A stretch of 64,000 nt of DNA, from contig NC_135155.1 of NCBI RefSeq assembly GCF_050948215.1, forward strand, positions 13,968,001-14,032,000. The letters run 5' to 3'. This document shows, piece after piece, positions 30,625 to 42,415 of the stretch. Positions within the stretch are counted from its first letter, which is position 1. The number at the start of each line of letters is the position of its first letter. The stretch is from Halictus rubicundus (Eukaryota > Arthropoda > Insecta > Hymenoptera > Halictidae). The notes beneath the pieces were generated by a model. The model saw only the letters and a list, made by a program, of their open reading frames with translations. It did not search any database and was not told the DNA's origin. The position numbers were made by a program, and so were the translations under genes.

Positions 30625-33067
30625 TCGTGTTCTTGGATCCCAAGGAAGGATTTCCCGGTTGTGGGATCGATAGAAATCTTGATACACGGACTGCGAGGAC
30701 GTGACAAGTTGACTGGGCGAGGCTAGTCGACGCTGATTGGCCGACGATGGCTCCCCACTACTCCGGGGACTACGGTGGACACGCCTACTGCGACGTTTGT
30801 TTTTGTCGTTTGTGACTGACATTGATGGTTAGTGGCAGTCACTGTGATTGTGAACGTGTAGAAGACACGATAGACAACTTATTGTGTAAGAACGATATTA
30901 TTGTTACTAATCGTCCCCACCACTCCGAGAGACCCGCCCACTGTCTACTAATAAATTAATGTCCCTTGTGGGACAGTCGAGTAAATTAACACATGATCAC
31001 AGTATGTTGTGTGTACAGGGTCACAGTATGATGATCCCTTTCGATTTATTTAAATGAATTATTCAAATCTTCTGCAAAATTCCTGACGTTGTTGCACAGT
31101 CGACCCATCAAAAATGAATTCTTGTCCTCTGGAAAGTGAATCAAACTGAATACCACGATTAACGTGTCGATGAAGTTGTTTTGATTTCGCAAGATCCTTT
31201 AAAATTATAGTTTGCTAATCGACGTGTCGAAACTTCACTTGCCCGGCGCGGCGGGGAAAGTGCAACGAAATGAACGACGTTCGACGGTGTCCAAATAATT
31301 TCGATTTCGTAAGTATCGTTTAAAATGCCGGTGCACGCGTCAACGCATAGCAGTCGCTCTACTTGAAACAAGTTATCCCATATTAATTGGCAATCGTCCC
31401 CGCCCCTGATGCGAACGCACGCGATTTCTCTTCGACGGCGAGTGATGCACGCGAGAGTCTCGTCGCGTCGGGGAAGCAAGAAACAGAAGAAGGTATACAT
31501 ATCCCGGAGCAATCAGATGCGACGGATCGGCGGCCGGCTAATTGAAATCCCCGGGATGATTTTCCACGACGATGCCGTTCGGGCCGGGAGTCGGGGAATG
31601 GGTAATTCCGTGGGTATAATTAGCGGCGGCCACCGATGCGATGGCATATCGGTAGCCTAGGAGAGCCGGGCCACGTCTTCGCAGAAAATGTCCGTCGGTC
31701 GTTGTAGAACGTCGGGCCAGATGTTTGCCAGCGGCAACGATGGCGGACGGTTCATTAATTAATAGGCTCCGTAGTCCACAGGCCCACGGACGTCTCTCCT
31801 TCTGACATTTCGAGTGACAAGCCGGTGTTCCTTGGTAGCGTGACCGTCCCTGTCCCGCGCATTTATTATTCAACGATCCGATAGGTTACGTCCCGCCACG
31901 CCGCTTTGCTACTTAGACCTAACGTTGCCGTTGTCGGCTCGGCCCTGTCACGCTTTGCTCTCCGTCGGAACGACGACATCCTCGTGAATCGCCACCTGAT
32001 CTTCAAGAACGCAGACCACGTGTCCAGAAATTTCACCGAGGTTCGAGAACGTGGACAAATTAGAAACCGAAATATTACTGGTCGACGACACGATAATGCT
32101 AATTTAGCGATGACACCATTTTGTGATCAACTGTTTTCTTGACGATTCTTTTACTAAAATGTGCGTGACACTTTTCTGTTTAAAACGAGTCCAAACATGA
32201 CACAGTTCCGATCGCGTTTGCTCGTTTAATTCGCGTTAAAGTAGAACCTCGCTTATCCGAACTGACTCAATTGAAGTTTGCTTGAAAACGGAATTGACGA
32301 TGGACTTGGAAAAATAATATTTTTCTTGCCAGATATATTGGAACATTTTTAGTAACAACGATTCTAAACATTTTATATTTTGTAAACAATTTTATGCACC
32401 CAGCATCGTCATGTGTCCCCGTTATTTCTACCGATTAGCCGGCGAATTTTGTGACAATTCTGACGAAACGATTTATGTCGTGTTATTTTCACCCGGTTGA
32501 AATGATCGAAGAAACGAACAAAATGGCTGCCGTTACAGGCGATAGAAAAGGTGAAAACGATGACGGAAGATGGTCGCTTCGGTTCGAATGGAAACGGGAA
32601 GGATTGCGTCGGAAGACGGCCGACTTCTAATTTCGTTTTCCTCGTGGAGTCTTCCGGCTCGGCCTCCTAATGAATAGTGATTAATTGCCGGTGCTCCGAG
32701 ACCGAGTCGCTGCCATTAAGCCCGTCAGAGCCGATTCCGTCGAAATAATTACCGCACGCACGCGCTGTCTCGCGCACGGCTCTCGACAAATCGCGGCAAC
32801 CTCGGCGAGATCTTTTCCTATTCGTTCCCGAGCGTGGCTAATTTTTTAATTACGCGGGGTGAGAGGGGACGGCGGGCTGCGTTCATCGTGTGAACACGAA
32901 CACCGACGGCGAACGATCGTCAACAATGTATCGTCTATGAAACCACCGCGATTATTGTCAGATGAGCGTGAACGCATCCTGCTACCTTGCCGCAATTGTC
33001 TACTATAACATTCATTCGACTTATACTTATTGCAAAATTTTATATTGATTGTGCGTGTAGGTCAAAC
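30625..33067. other. No supported gene
   Basis: Alternating GC-rich patches (30640-30840, 31230-31880, 32560-32900) and AT-rich DNA. Opposed frames at 31159-31660 and 31538-31873 have no recognised domain. AATTA-type motifs recur at 31530-31760 and 32670-32860, which could reflect regulatory sequence but is not specific. Confidence 0.3.
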
Positions 33068-33640
33068 AGTCTGTGCCCCGATTAATTCAATTCAGCAGTG
33101 AACGAAGACGAAGTACAGTGAATCGGGTTTCGATATATGTCATCAACAATTCATGGCCCCTCGCGAGGTATACCCCGCGGTAGTGGCGACGTTTATCATC
33201 TTGGCCTTGGCGACATATATAGAGAAATCATTGTATTCCTTCTACAAATGACAAGACTGAATGTTTTAAAAATTGTATACTTAGATTGTATACTATACAA
33301 TTGAATAAAGAAATTTATCCATTAAATCTCGAAAAAAGGAAATTTTCTGAATTTGTGTCCCAATTAATTCAGTATAGCAGTGAACCCATAGTGGACGAAA
33401 ATGAAATATTGTTTTTAAAAACTACAAGACTCAATTTATTGAAATTGTATATTGAAAGAAGTCCATTCAATAATTTCCCACGGAAACATTCGTGTCCCAA
33501 ATGAAATCGAGTATGAAGCAATTAAACGAAGTCAAAGTGTTGGTTTGGAAGCATCCGTGTAATTTCCGTCGGCGACCGTGTGTCCCAATTAATTAAGTCG
33601 AGTAGCGAGCCGTTGCCCGAAGATAAGGTGCAGGTTATTT
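33068..33640 (+). repeat. Degenerate repeated segment with protein-like conservation
   Basis: Three related segments begin near 33070, 33352 and 33577. Conceptually they read VPRLIQFSSE, VSQLIQYSSEP and VSQLIKSSSEP. The first two are followed by related TRLN-LKL blocks. Between the second and third, most differences are at third codon positions (for example GAACCC against GAGCCG). This may be a decayed coding repeat or a diverged tandem repeat. No family is recognised. The first unit is interrupted by the MITE at 33116-33233. Confidence 0.45.
33116..33233 (-). mobile_element. CAGTG-ended MITE (ATATATGTC family), probable TA target
   Basis: CAGTGAATC begins at 33116 after TA, and the right end GACATATATAGAGAAATCATTG closes at 33233 before TA. 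Near the right end it carries CTTGGCCTTGGCGACATATA, the reverse complement of the family's left end. Ends starting CAGT next to a TA target are typical of Tc1-like elements. Removing the element restores alignment between the first and second repeat units of 33068-33640. It has no coding capacity. Confidence 0.75.
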
Positions 33641-34254
33641 TCGCTTTCAGATATTCAATGTTCGGACAAAAATTCCGGTCGGTCCCGACGGGGCGGGCTG
33701 ATAATTCAATCAATCGTAGCCAGGCCATAATCGATAAATACCGCGGGAAAACACGGATAACCGAATGGTTCCGTAAAAATCCATCGGCCGATATCCAATT
33801 TCCCCTGCAATTTACATCGAGGCGAGAGAAACTAATGCTTCCACTCTGTGCCATTCGATATCGACTTTCACGTGGGGTCCCGGTGCTGTTCGACGAAATC
33901 GCTACTCTTCCTGATTCGATAAAGAATTAATGGACTCGTTTGCCTCGCTTTTCATACGATATAATTTATGCATCGAAACCAGCATAATTGTTTCTGCCGC
34001 TTTCTTGTTCAGAACGCTGTGTCCCGTCGGGTTTATGACAACGTCCGTCGCTGTACAGTTGCCAATAAGAATGTCGGGATTGCCAGTGTTTGCAAAAACG
34101 CGAGGCGATAAATTTCGATTTTATGACACTAACTGTCATTGTGACTGTTGGATAGGCGATTTCTTATTTTTCCACGGTGGCGTCGGATTAACGAGAATCT
34201 TGCGATTTAGCCCACGATTGCGTCGTAAATTTTCGAATTTTGCTCGCAATTGGT
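33641..34254. other. No supported gene
   Basis: Moderately GC-rich to about 33900. The open frame continuing from 33580 has no recognised domain. The rest is AT-rich. Confidence 0.3.
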
Positions 34255-34625
34255 ATGTTACAAATTAATTTGGAATTTTGTTGCATAAATTTAGAGCTTG
34301 CTGTTAATATGTCACAAAGTAATTCGGAATTTAGCTCGCAGTTAATGTGTCACATATTGATTTGGAATTTAGTTTGCAGTTAATACGTTGCAAGTAAATT
34401 TAGAATTTAGCTTACAGTTAATATGTCACAAATTGATTTAATGTCTAGCTTGCAGTTAATACGTTGCAAATACATTTAGAATCTAGCTTACGGTTAATAA
34501 TACACAAATTGATTTGGTATTTAGCTTGCAGTTAATGTGTCATAAATAAATTTAGAATTTAGCTTGCAATTAATACGTTGTAAATAAATTCAGAGTTTCG
34601 ATTGTAATTATTACATTGTGAAACG
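34255..34625. repeat. Minisatellite with 38-bp unit, about 9 copies, alternating dimer
   Basis: GTTAAT (once ATTAAT) recurs at exactly 38-bp steps: 34303, 34341, 34379, 34417, 34455, 34493, 34531 and 34569. Units carry TTTAGCTTGCAGTTAATA. Alternate units tend to carry GTCACAAATTGATTT or CGTTGCAAATAAATTT, so a 76-bp dimer is partly visible. Spacing is free of indels although bases have diverged. Confidence 0.95.
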
Positions 34626-36434
34626 ATTTACACTTTAGTTTATAAAAAATTACATGTTTAATCCCCCAAAAAATTGAACTGAACTTACAGTGAAATATTT
34701 TATATGTAGCATAGTCTTATTCTGTAGAGTGTCACAATGAAATTACACCATTTTTATATCAATTATGCATTATTTATAAATGTGTATACAAAGAAGAATA
34801 TGAATGAATGTTACAAATTGTGACCAATACTGTTGTTTGGAACAAAACAAATGGTCATAGAATAAATTATATTGAGATATAGATTACAATACAAAAGATG
34901 TATGAGAATAAAAATTTTCATGATTTAACGCAAAATTGTTTCATCACGGTCCTACGAATGTTTCAATTTCTACAAATTTTGAAACATCCAAAGATCCCAG
35001 TATTGCGTATAATGTTCCTAGAACTAATAACATTTGTTCCCCAGTAAATATAACGAATATTATTTCGTACGGAGCAAACACAGAATACGCGCATTTTATT
35101 CCAAAATTTTCATTCAAAAAAGCGATAAAACAGCGACAAAAAATCGCACCGCAATTTTTCCACGGTCGTTGTAAACCAGAGGTAGCTTCCCCTACGAGGC
35201 TATTGTAAAACGAACAACGGAAACAATTTTTTTAAAACTCTGTAGAATCGTTTGAGCGTGTAACACTCGTTAAAACAAAAATCAACCGGGAACTTTACCG
35301 GCCGGTTTTTTTAAAAAATGTAAACGGCTTTCGACAAAAATTTGATACGCGGACGTGAAAATAAAGGTTTAGCCTTTTAAAATAAAGCCGGGCGGAGTGT
35401 CGCATATTTTGTCCGAGCGGTTACGGCAGCCATTAATAGATCATTCGGATTCATCGGGCCGGATCGTGCGGCGACTTTACCCGTGGATCGCGTGGATCCT
35501 TGTCGCAGCAAGTGTCGGAGGTTTCCCCAAGGCTTTTCGGCTTCGTCCTGCGCGAGGGGATTCGAGACCCTTCTTCCGACCGCTTTAAACAATTTTAAGG
35601 CTCATTTCCCCCCTTAAAGCGAATATCCTGCTAGGGGTGACGCGGGACGGTGGAGGGGGAGAAGCACCGGAGGAAGGACGACGTAGGAGGTCGTGGAAAA
35701 GAGTGACAGAGAGGGGAGGGAGGAAACCCGCGAGGCATCTTACTTCGGGCCAGCAGCCATCCGGCAACAACCCCTTGGTGAAAACTGGAAGGTAACCCTC
35801 GTATTTACCAATTACCTAAGTAATCTGCGGCGGCCGGGCTCCGTCTCTGTCCTCACGACTTCCCGCAGCTCTCCTTCTGCGGTATATCCGAGAGTCCCTT
35901 GCTAACTTTAACTAGCCCACGGCGGAGAACGGGCTAGAAACGTGGTTTCGGCCCTCTGACAAACAAGGGACATTACTGCTCGCCACTTTAAACGACGAAC
36001 GACCGTCTTACGCCGACTTCCTTGCTTCCCTCGGAACGCTCTGTCTGGTCATCCGGAAACGGGATCCTCAGCAGGAGCTCGCCAGACACTTGTTAGAGGC
36101 GATGCTCCTTCAGGTCAACCTCCGCTGAAACATTACTTTTACTGGGAATTCCTGATTGCGAACGCAATGTTAGCCTGTCCCCTTCTGTGCTACGTGCAGT
36201 TTACGGGAAGAGAAATTCTTGCAAAGAACCATTTTATTATGGGCCAGACTCGAATGAGCAGCTTCGGCAATTTTTTCGAGTCTCTTCTGTTAACCCCTTC
36301 CTGTAATTGAGTCTGACTCGTGATGAAGATTCCGGGCCAAACGTAAACATCACTAGTCTGACTCGCGGAATGATTTACAAATGACTAGGGTAAAGCGCCC
36401 TATTACTGTGCGGGGACCAATTATTGTGCCTATA
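34626..36434. other. No supported gene
   Basis: AT-rich to about 35380, then GC-richer at 35390-36140 with overlapping frames on both strands. The frame from 34936 is AT-rich, has no recognised domain and is not flanked by convincing splice sites. Confidence 0.35.
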
Positions 36435-36438
36435 TTAA

Positions 36439-36673
36439 CACGTTGACTGCCACGTCATCCATATGTGGGTGACGGAATTATTTGTGCAGGTTTTAAAATG
36501 AATTTTTACGTTGATATATTCATTGCACTAAACTTGATTAGGATCTGTAACATGCAAGAAAGTTGGAGGATTACTCAGTATCATACATTGAATTTTTTGA
36601 AATTTTTATTTCATTAAATAGCTTACTTTGATTTTATGCAATTTTTGGGGTTTCTAGTTTGGCGATCAAAGTG
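36439..36673. mobile_element. TTAA-flanked MITE (CACGTTGACTGCCA ends)
   Basis: TTAA lies at 36435-36438 and 36674-36677. The left end reads CACGTTGACTGCCACG and the right end is the reverse complement of CACTTTGATCGCCA. The length is 235 bp with no coding capacity. A possible relative of its left end follows TTTAA near 44815. Confidence 0.85.
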
Positions 36674-36732
36674 TTAACTATACTTATTTTTAAAGCATAA
36701 TGAATATTAAAAAAGAGATGTATAACATGTAC

Positions 36733-36960
36733 AGGGTGTTTCACCTAACTCTATAATATCTCGCTTGTTGTTTATGATAGAAAAAAATGCCAGAGGAAAA
36801 CATTAGTTGGTTCAGAAGGGCAAAATTGTGATAGGCAAAAAAATTTGTTCAAGGTTATATTTTTTTGAGATTTCGAGGTCATCGAAGTTTTTTTAAATGG
36901 AATTATATATTTTTATTGTCGCTATATGATAATCGAGAGCAAGACGAATCCAGCGGCCTG
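36733..36960. repeat. ACAGGGTG-ended interspersed repeat
   Basis: TACAGGGTGTTTCACCTAAC starts at about 36732. It matches the reverse complement of 51010-51135 in its terminus, its ATATCT/TTGTTGTTT segment, its GGTCA motif and its TTTTTTTAAATGGAA segment. The right boundary is approximate. Confidence 0.6.
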
Positions 36961-37697
36961 TAATATTATAACCTTCACGTGACCCCTACCGTTTGGGCTC
37001 GGATTTCGTCGAGCTAAACGGCACGGGGAGGGGTTAATATAACTTGCTGAAGGTGATGAACTTTCTGGAACGAATTTGTACAATTTCTTACAATTTCTTA
37101 CACAATTTCACACTCCCCTATTTTGGTAAATGAGTGAATTGAAATAGAAAATTTCACCGAAAAATCCAACAATATTATTCTGATTAGATTCGACTTGAAA
37201 CTATTTCCTGGCAATCAAGTTACACAATTTTACAGGAAAAATCCCCGAAAAATATATTTAAAATGTATATCTTAGATAAAATATAAAAATTTTATAGAAA
37301 ACTCTCGTATCGCTCGCACAATCTCCGATCCACAATGTGCTCGATTCCTTTTGTTCTCGGCCTTGAGAAAAAAAAAAGAGGGGTACACGAGGAGCAGCTC
37401 CCCACCGCGAAGAAAAAAGATCCGGGCAGAAAAAGCCGCGCGGCTCGCAGCGAAACGGCCCGCGATTTCAATTACGCTTTCGCCGGTGTATCTCGCCTTG
37501 ATCTAATCAGAAATTCTTCCGCCATTAGCTGTCGGCGGCTTAGGGTAAACGACACCGGAAACCGGATGGCTGCGCCGCTTGATTCCTGGGGCGGCCTAGG
37601 ATACTTTGCGCGATACTCTGCGGATAGCTGGAGAACCGGTGAGCCGATTCTTCTCCTCTCCTCTTTCTCTCCCTCTTTCTCGCTCTCTTCGTCTTTT

Positions 37698-37700
<3 letters not shown>
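36961..37700. other. No supported gene
   Basis: AT-rich to 37320, then GC-rich. A frame opening at 37335 runs into the CT tract and has no recognised domain. Pyrimidine-rich sequence at 37650-37700 leads into the CT run. Confidence 0.35.

Positions 37701-37729
<29 letters not shown>
37701..37729. repeat. (CT)n microsatellite
   Basis: A CT run at the end of a longer pyrimidine-rich stretch. The sequence to 38190 shows no gene. Confidence 0.95.
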
Positions 37730-37734
<5 letters not shown>

Positions 37735-38191
37735 GGCTTATTCAATGAGACCTTGGGACCGTCATGCGTCTCGAGCCAGCTTCCGTGAGAAACGCCGGGG
37801 ACAAAGTGTTGCACCTACACCGCCGCGCAGAAGTATGTAAACAATAGCAATTTGTTGCGAATTCATACACGATCAACCATGATTGTACTCGAACGTTGTC
37901 GAGTATTCAACCCCCGTAGTATGTTCGCCGGCACCATTTGTTTCGCTGTCTACAATGTTTGATTCAATTCAACGTCTTCAGGAAACGCTAAAACAATACA
38001 GCAAATATTGTGCTATGTTCTACAGTTCCAAATAACAGCTCCCATAAATGTTGAGGTAGGTCAATAAATCTGTACGCCGTTGGAAATATTAGTCGCTCGA
38101 TTAAAGCTTGTCTTCTCATGTCTTCAGTTTCTTAAAAAACTGTAAGCTACGAATTTAATTTGTTTTAACGCAGGCTGTGTATATATGAATA

Positions 38192-38260
38192 TAGTGATTT
38201 CTTTATATACGTCGCCAAGGCCTGGATGATAATCGTCTCGGAATGTCCCCACAAATTTAT
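38192..38260 (+). mobile_element. CAGTG-type MITE, left-end fragment
   Basis: TAGTGATTTCTTTATATACG followed by TCGCCAAGGCCTGGATGATA matches the left end of the copy at 50728. The left flank is TA. Similarity fades at about 38260 and no right end is seen. Confidence 0.65.
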
Positions 38261-39236
38261 TCCGATGTAAGACGACGCATTTTATTTCGAAACAAGCAAA
38301 TCGTCAGCCGAAAAATGTAAATTTCGAAAACTATAGTGAAGTATCGCTTTGGGTCAGAAATGACTCCGGCATAGGCTTAGAACTCGCAGGAGTCCGAGGG
38401 TTAAAACATATTCCGGATGCAGTCTTGTAACAGGACTACTTCAAACAACAGTTAAGTTATTTGCTGTATGAAAATATTTTGCAAACAAATCTTGCATCAA
38501 AGTGCCATTTCCATTTTCTCGCGTAATTCTCAGCAATTGTTTAAAGGGAACAACAAAATTTCTAAAGGGACTACCTTCTGTAGCATTATACCCTTCCTAA
38601 GTATAACCGTTTCACAACAATTTTTGCGCATTTACTATGCATTTAGTGGCACGATCAAACGCACACGCTTCGAACGGTTTCCCGATCGCGTTCGGCGCGA
38701 TTGTAAAAATTGCGACCCCGCGACGGAAGATCGTTAATATTATAGAATACGATCGTGGTTTAATAATATCGTTTCCGCGACCGGTAACCGTGTATCGAAT
38801 CATTTTCTGTTTCCCGTAAATCGTTCCGACCCGTTGCGTTTACGGGCGGGTTATCATCCGCGGAACTCAGGCGACCTTTCTTTCGCGTTCCTCCGGGTTT
38901 CTGTGTTCCGAAGTCCGAGGAACTCGGCAACGGGCTTGTAATATTGAGATTAATTTCCCCGGCCGTCGGTGGTCATGCGTGAAAATCGAATGTATCGCTC
39001 GCAGGAAAGCGGCCCGCGATTTATTCACCCGCCGGCGACTCGCACTCTGCAAACAGTATATTCATCGGTTGTCCGCGGTCCTTTTCTCTTTTTTCGTCTG
39101 CCGGAAAAAGCCGGCATAAATATTAGTTATTATTATCGCGGTTAATCGGTTGGTTAAATCCCCCGTCGATTTTACTGCGGCTACTCTGGCTGCAGAAATT
39201 TCTCGCACACAAAACCCGTGGCCCAGTTGCAACAGT
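38261..39236. other. No supported gene
   Basis: AT-rich, then moderately GC-rich from 38640. Short opposed frames have no recognised domain. Confidence 0.3.
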
Positions 39237-39240
39237 TTAA

Positions 39241-39759
39241 GGGCCCGTAGATTCGCGGTAAGGTAGAGTGACTACATTACCGTCAAAAGATGGTTTCACG
39301 TGCCTCAAGTTTTCGTCCTTATATAAGAAGATTTTGTCGCTGGTGAAGGGCTCATTCGAAAGAGGAAGGTTCAATCTAGTGCGCGCTGGTCAGGAGCTGC
39401 CGAGGTTATGTGGATATTTGGTAACATAAGCGTTAGAAGTAGGGCAAAAATTTTGACGATGCGCGTGCCGTGGAATCCGAGCATTTTTATGCCATAGAAT
39501 GAGTTTTCTAGATGAAATCGAGAGCAGCGCGCGCTAGAAAATATCTCCAGCTACAAATTGAGCTATATTTCGTCTTGATTATTCTGCGAAATAAATCGAA
39601 AAACTTGAAGCACGTTTATGGCGTCAGAATTCATAATATCGATAATACAGAGCAAAACATGTGACAAATTTAGTCACAGACTTAAAACCCGTCGGATCTT
39701 AAGTCTGTGTGAAGACTGTGAGTGGAAATTATTAATTAAAAAGTCACTATCACGGGCCC
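39241..39759. mobile_element. TTAA-flanked MITE (GATTCGCGRTAAGG family), longest copy
   Basis: TTAA lies at 39237-39240 and 39760-39763. The left end is GGGCCCGTAGATTCGCGGTA and the right end is the reverse complement of GGGCCCGTGATAGTGAC. Internal blocks are shared with 16304-16579. The 143-bp copy at 43910 has the same two ends but lacks most of the interior. The 519-bp element has only short frames without recognised domains. piggyBac-type mobilisation is inferred from TTAA. Confidence 0.87.
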
Positions 39760-39763
39760 TTAA

Positions 39764-40504
39764 GAATCAATTGTCCGGCGAGAAAGCTCTCGACGAATTA
39801 AAAACAGGCGGGAAATTTAATTGTCCCTTCTTAATCGTTCGAGTCGTCTTTTCAGGGCGCGATAGCGATGCATCAGATCTGCTCTCAGAAAATACAGGGC
39901 ACAGTACACGGTCACGCGCGAAGGAAATCCGGAAGCGCATGCAACGTTTCACGGTGAAGAAGTCTGTTAACCCTTAGGGTCATCCGGAGCGCGGTAGTTG
40001 CACGGTGCATCGTGCATCGTGCATCGTGCATCGCTCGTCCGCAGGTCGACGTGCGAGAGGAGCGGTTCCGAAGGTAGATACCCGGTGTCGGTGATTATTG
40101 CGTAATCAAGGCTAATTATCGTGGCATCTCGCCGCGCTTTCCGCAGGAATGGTCTCGCGGGGCCCGCTATGGGTCTCCGGGCCCCATGGAAAAGGGGGGA
40201 ATCGACCCATGGGAGGTGTACCACGCGGGAACGTGGAAGAATAGGGGCTGACAGTGCGAGAAAGACACGTAACCCCGGCAATCTGCATACATTACACGCG
40301 TGTGCGCTGTGCGCACTGAGACACGTTCTTTTAGCTAATAAACCTCCGTCAATTCGAATCCTTTTCTCTTCGGTGTAACACGCACGTTTCCCCTGAAAAT
40401 CACGTGGACAATTTATGAACACTCTTATAATGTTACGTGGTTCCAAAATTTATTCCTGCGATTGGAAAATAAAATTGTGTCCACTGTACGTGGTCACAGT
40501 TACA
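39764..40504. other. No supported gene; heptamer repeat at 40005-40032
   Basis: CGTGCAT is tandemly repeated about four times at 40005-40032. GC-rich sequence at 40040-40330 carries opposed chance frames. Confidence 0.45.
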
Positions 40505-40875
40505 GCACATCGTTGAACTCGTCTTGACCACTGCGCTGCAAAGTTAAAAATGTACAGGGCCATTTAAAAGAACATCGATGACCTACAGAAGACCTTGAGC
40601 ACGACAACAGTAAGGAATATTTTCACCACATCGTGGAACTCGTCTTAATACCGTATACTCCACTGTAAAGTTAAAAATAAATGGGGCCGTTTAACAGAAC
40701 ATCGATGACCTCCACAAGACCTTGAGCACAACAACAATAGGGAATTTTTTCACCACGTCGTTGAACTCGTCTTAATATCGTCTACTGCATTGTAAAGTTA
40801 AAAATATATGGGGCCGTTTAACAGAACATCGATGACCTTCAGCAGACCTTGAGCACGATAACAATAACGAATTCT
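40505..40875. repeat. Tandem array, about 121-127-bp unit, 3 copies
   Basis: GAACTCGTCTT occurs at 40515, 40636 and 40763. Each is followed by AAAGTTAAAAAT, then GAACATCGATGACCT and GACCTTGAGCAC. Small indels explain the unequal spacing. Confidence 0.92.
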
Positions 40876-41574
40876 TTTATATCTTCGCATTTACTCTATC
40901 GAGCAGTACAACTTTTTTAACCATTTTTCGATATGTTCATTCTTAATGGGGATTAGGTTGTTTCTCGTGAATCACTCATTATCTACATCCTTTGCTATTC
41001 TAGGTCACTGATGACGGTAGGTCTTTTCCTCGAGGTAGAAGTTACTGATAAAGCACGTGGGCGATATTTTAAGGACAAATAGACATTTTCAAGATTGACC
41101 ATTCCAACGCGACGATGTTGCAAACATCGAACAGTTCGGAATTGAAAACCGTTCCCGAATCGGTCGACAGCCAACACTGACCATCCGAACTCGCTGATAA
41201 CAGTAGCAAGTCTTTTCCTGAAGGCGGCGGGCACTAAAAAGCCAACGTGTGTCGTTAGAAGAAGTTCCGTATCGGCTGGTCGGTGCCATAAATCGTAAAG
41301 ATCGCGACCGTAAGCGACCGGCGCGGCGGATCTCGGTGTGCAAGCTCCTCACGGGGTGCACAGGGGTACGAAGGGGCGCACGATCGAACGGTATTTTATT
41401 TACGAGATGCAACGTGCAACGGGCGGGCGTTGCAGCGATGATGCAGCGTGCCCGTACGGGTCGTTTTCCAGTCGAGCGATCGGCCGCGAGTATGAACGCT
41501 CCCAAGGATCGGCTCCGGCTCTCTAAATAACGCGCCGGTAATAAAAGGATAATGACCAAAGAGAGCGTCTCGGG
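40876..41574. other. No supported gene
   Basis: AT-rich then GC-rich. The two opposed frames around 41089-41559 and 41249-41530 have no recognised domain. A block at 41018-41075 is loosely similar to 41194-41245 (GGTCTTTTCC / AGTCTTTTCC with GTAG before). Confidence 0.3.
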
Positions 41575-41627
41575 GAGAGAGGGAGAGAGAGAAAGAGAGA
41601 GAGAGAGAGAAGGAGAGAAAGAGAGAT
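41575..41627. repeat. Imperfect (GA)n microsatellite
   Basis: A purine-only GA-rich run with several interruptions. The following 41628-42220 is mixed sequence with no supported gene. Confidence 0.93.
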
Positions 41628-42220
41628 CGGGGTCGGCACACGATCCTCTCTCAGAAGACCGGAGCGCAGCGGAACAGGAGAGGAGAGCGAGAGAAGAACC
41701 GAAGCTGAAGGCAGAAAACGATATCGCAACACGCCCGACAAATTTATATTACTCCGCTCCGAGTTCGTGGCTTTCGGTAAAACTGCCCTGTTTTATGGCT
41801 GATCCTCGGAAGTCGTTACTCTCGCAGACGTGGAATTATCCCTGACGTCCTCGCGGATCTTCCTGACTGCCCCCATACACCTCCGCGGTACCCGGTACAC
41901 CTAACGTCGTCGTAGAGTGCCGATCATGCCGAGTCGAAACTTTCATCGAGGAAATTTCAACGATCCCCGTTTTCCTCTCATTCTCTGGCCACTCTTCCGA
42001 GCCTTTTCCCCCCGGGAAAGCGCACGTGCACCTGGGAAAACGACCCCCGGTACACCCCGGTTAGTAGTATGATTTGTTTGATCTAAGCTAGTTTTACGCA
42101 ATGGGACAAGTCAAGGTGAGAAAACGAAGAACGAACATTTTTCATCGGGACGGATAAATACTTCCACTCGGTCCAACGAACTCGTTATGAAACAACCCCA
42201 ACAATCTTTGTTACCCTAAA

Positions 42221-42415
42221 CTATGAGTTCTCCATATATGTCGCCAGGGTCTCGATGATAAACGTCGCGGAATTGTCCCCGCTACCGCGGGCTATATTCC
42301 CTGAGGGCCCCCGAAGGTCGAGGAGTGTAAACATAAACTCGGCTCGGTTATGTCTCTTGTACGATACACGACGCTGGCAAAATTCGTGTTGTTGACATAT
42401 ATCGAGAATTCACAC
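42221..42415 (+). mobile_element. CAGTG-type MITE, nearly full length
   Basis: The left end CTATGAGTTCTCCATATATG and right end TTGACATATATCGAGAATTC followed by ACAC correspond to the family ends. Internal GATGATAAACGTCGCGGAAT and CCGCTACCGCGGG are shared with 50728 and 62050. Terminal bases have drifted and the TA flanks are not preserved. The length is 195 bp. Confidence 0.75.

Noticed and set aside
34255..34625. CRISPR-like regular spacing in the 38-bp array
   Set aside because: Whole units are repeated with no unique spacers, and the sequence is eukaryotic. It is a minisatellite.
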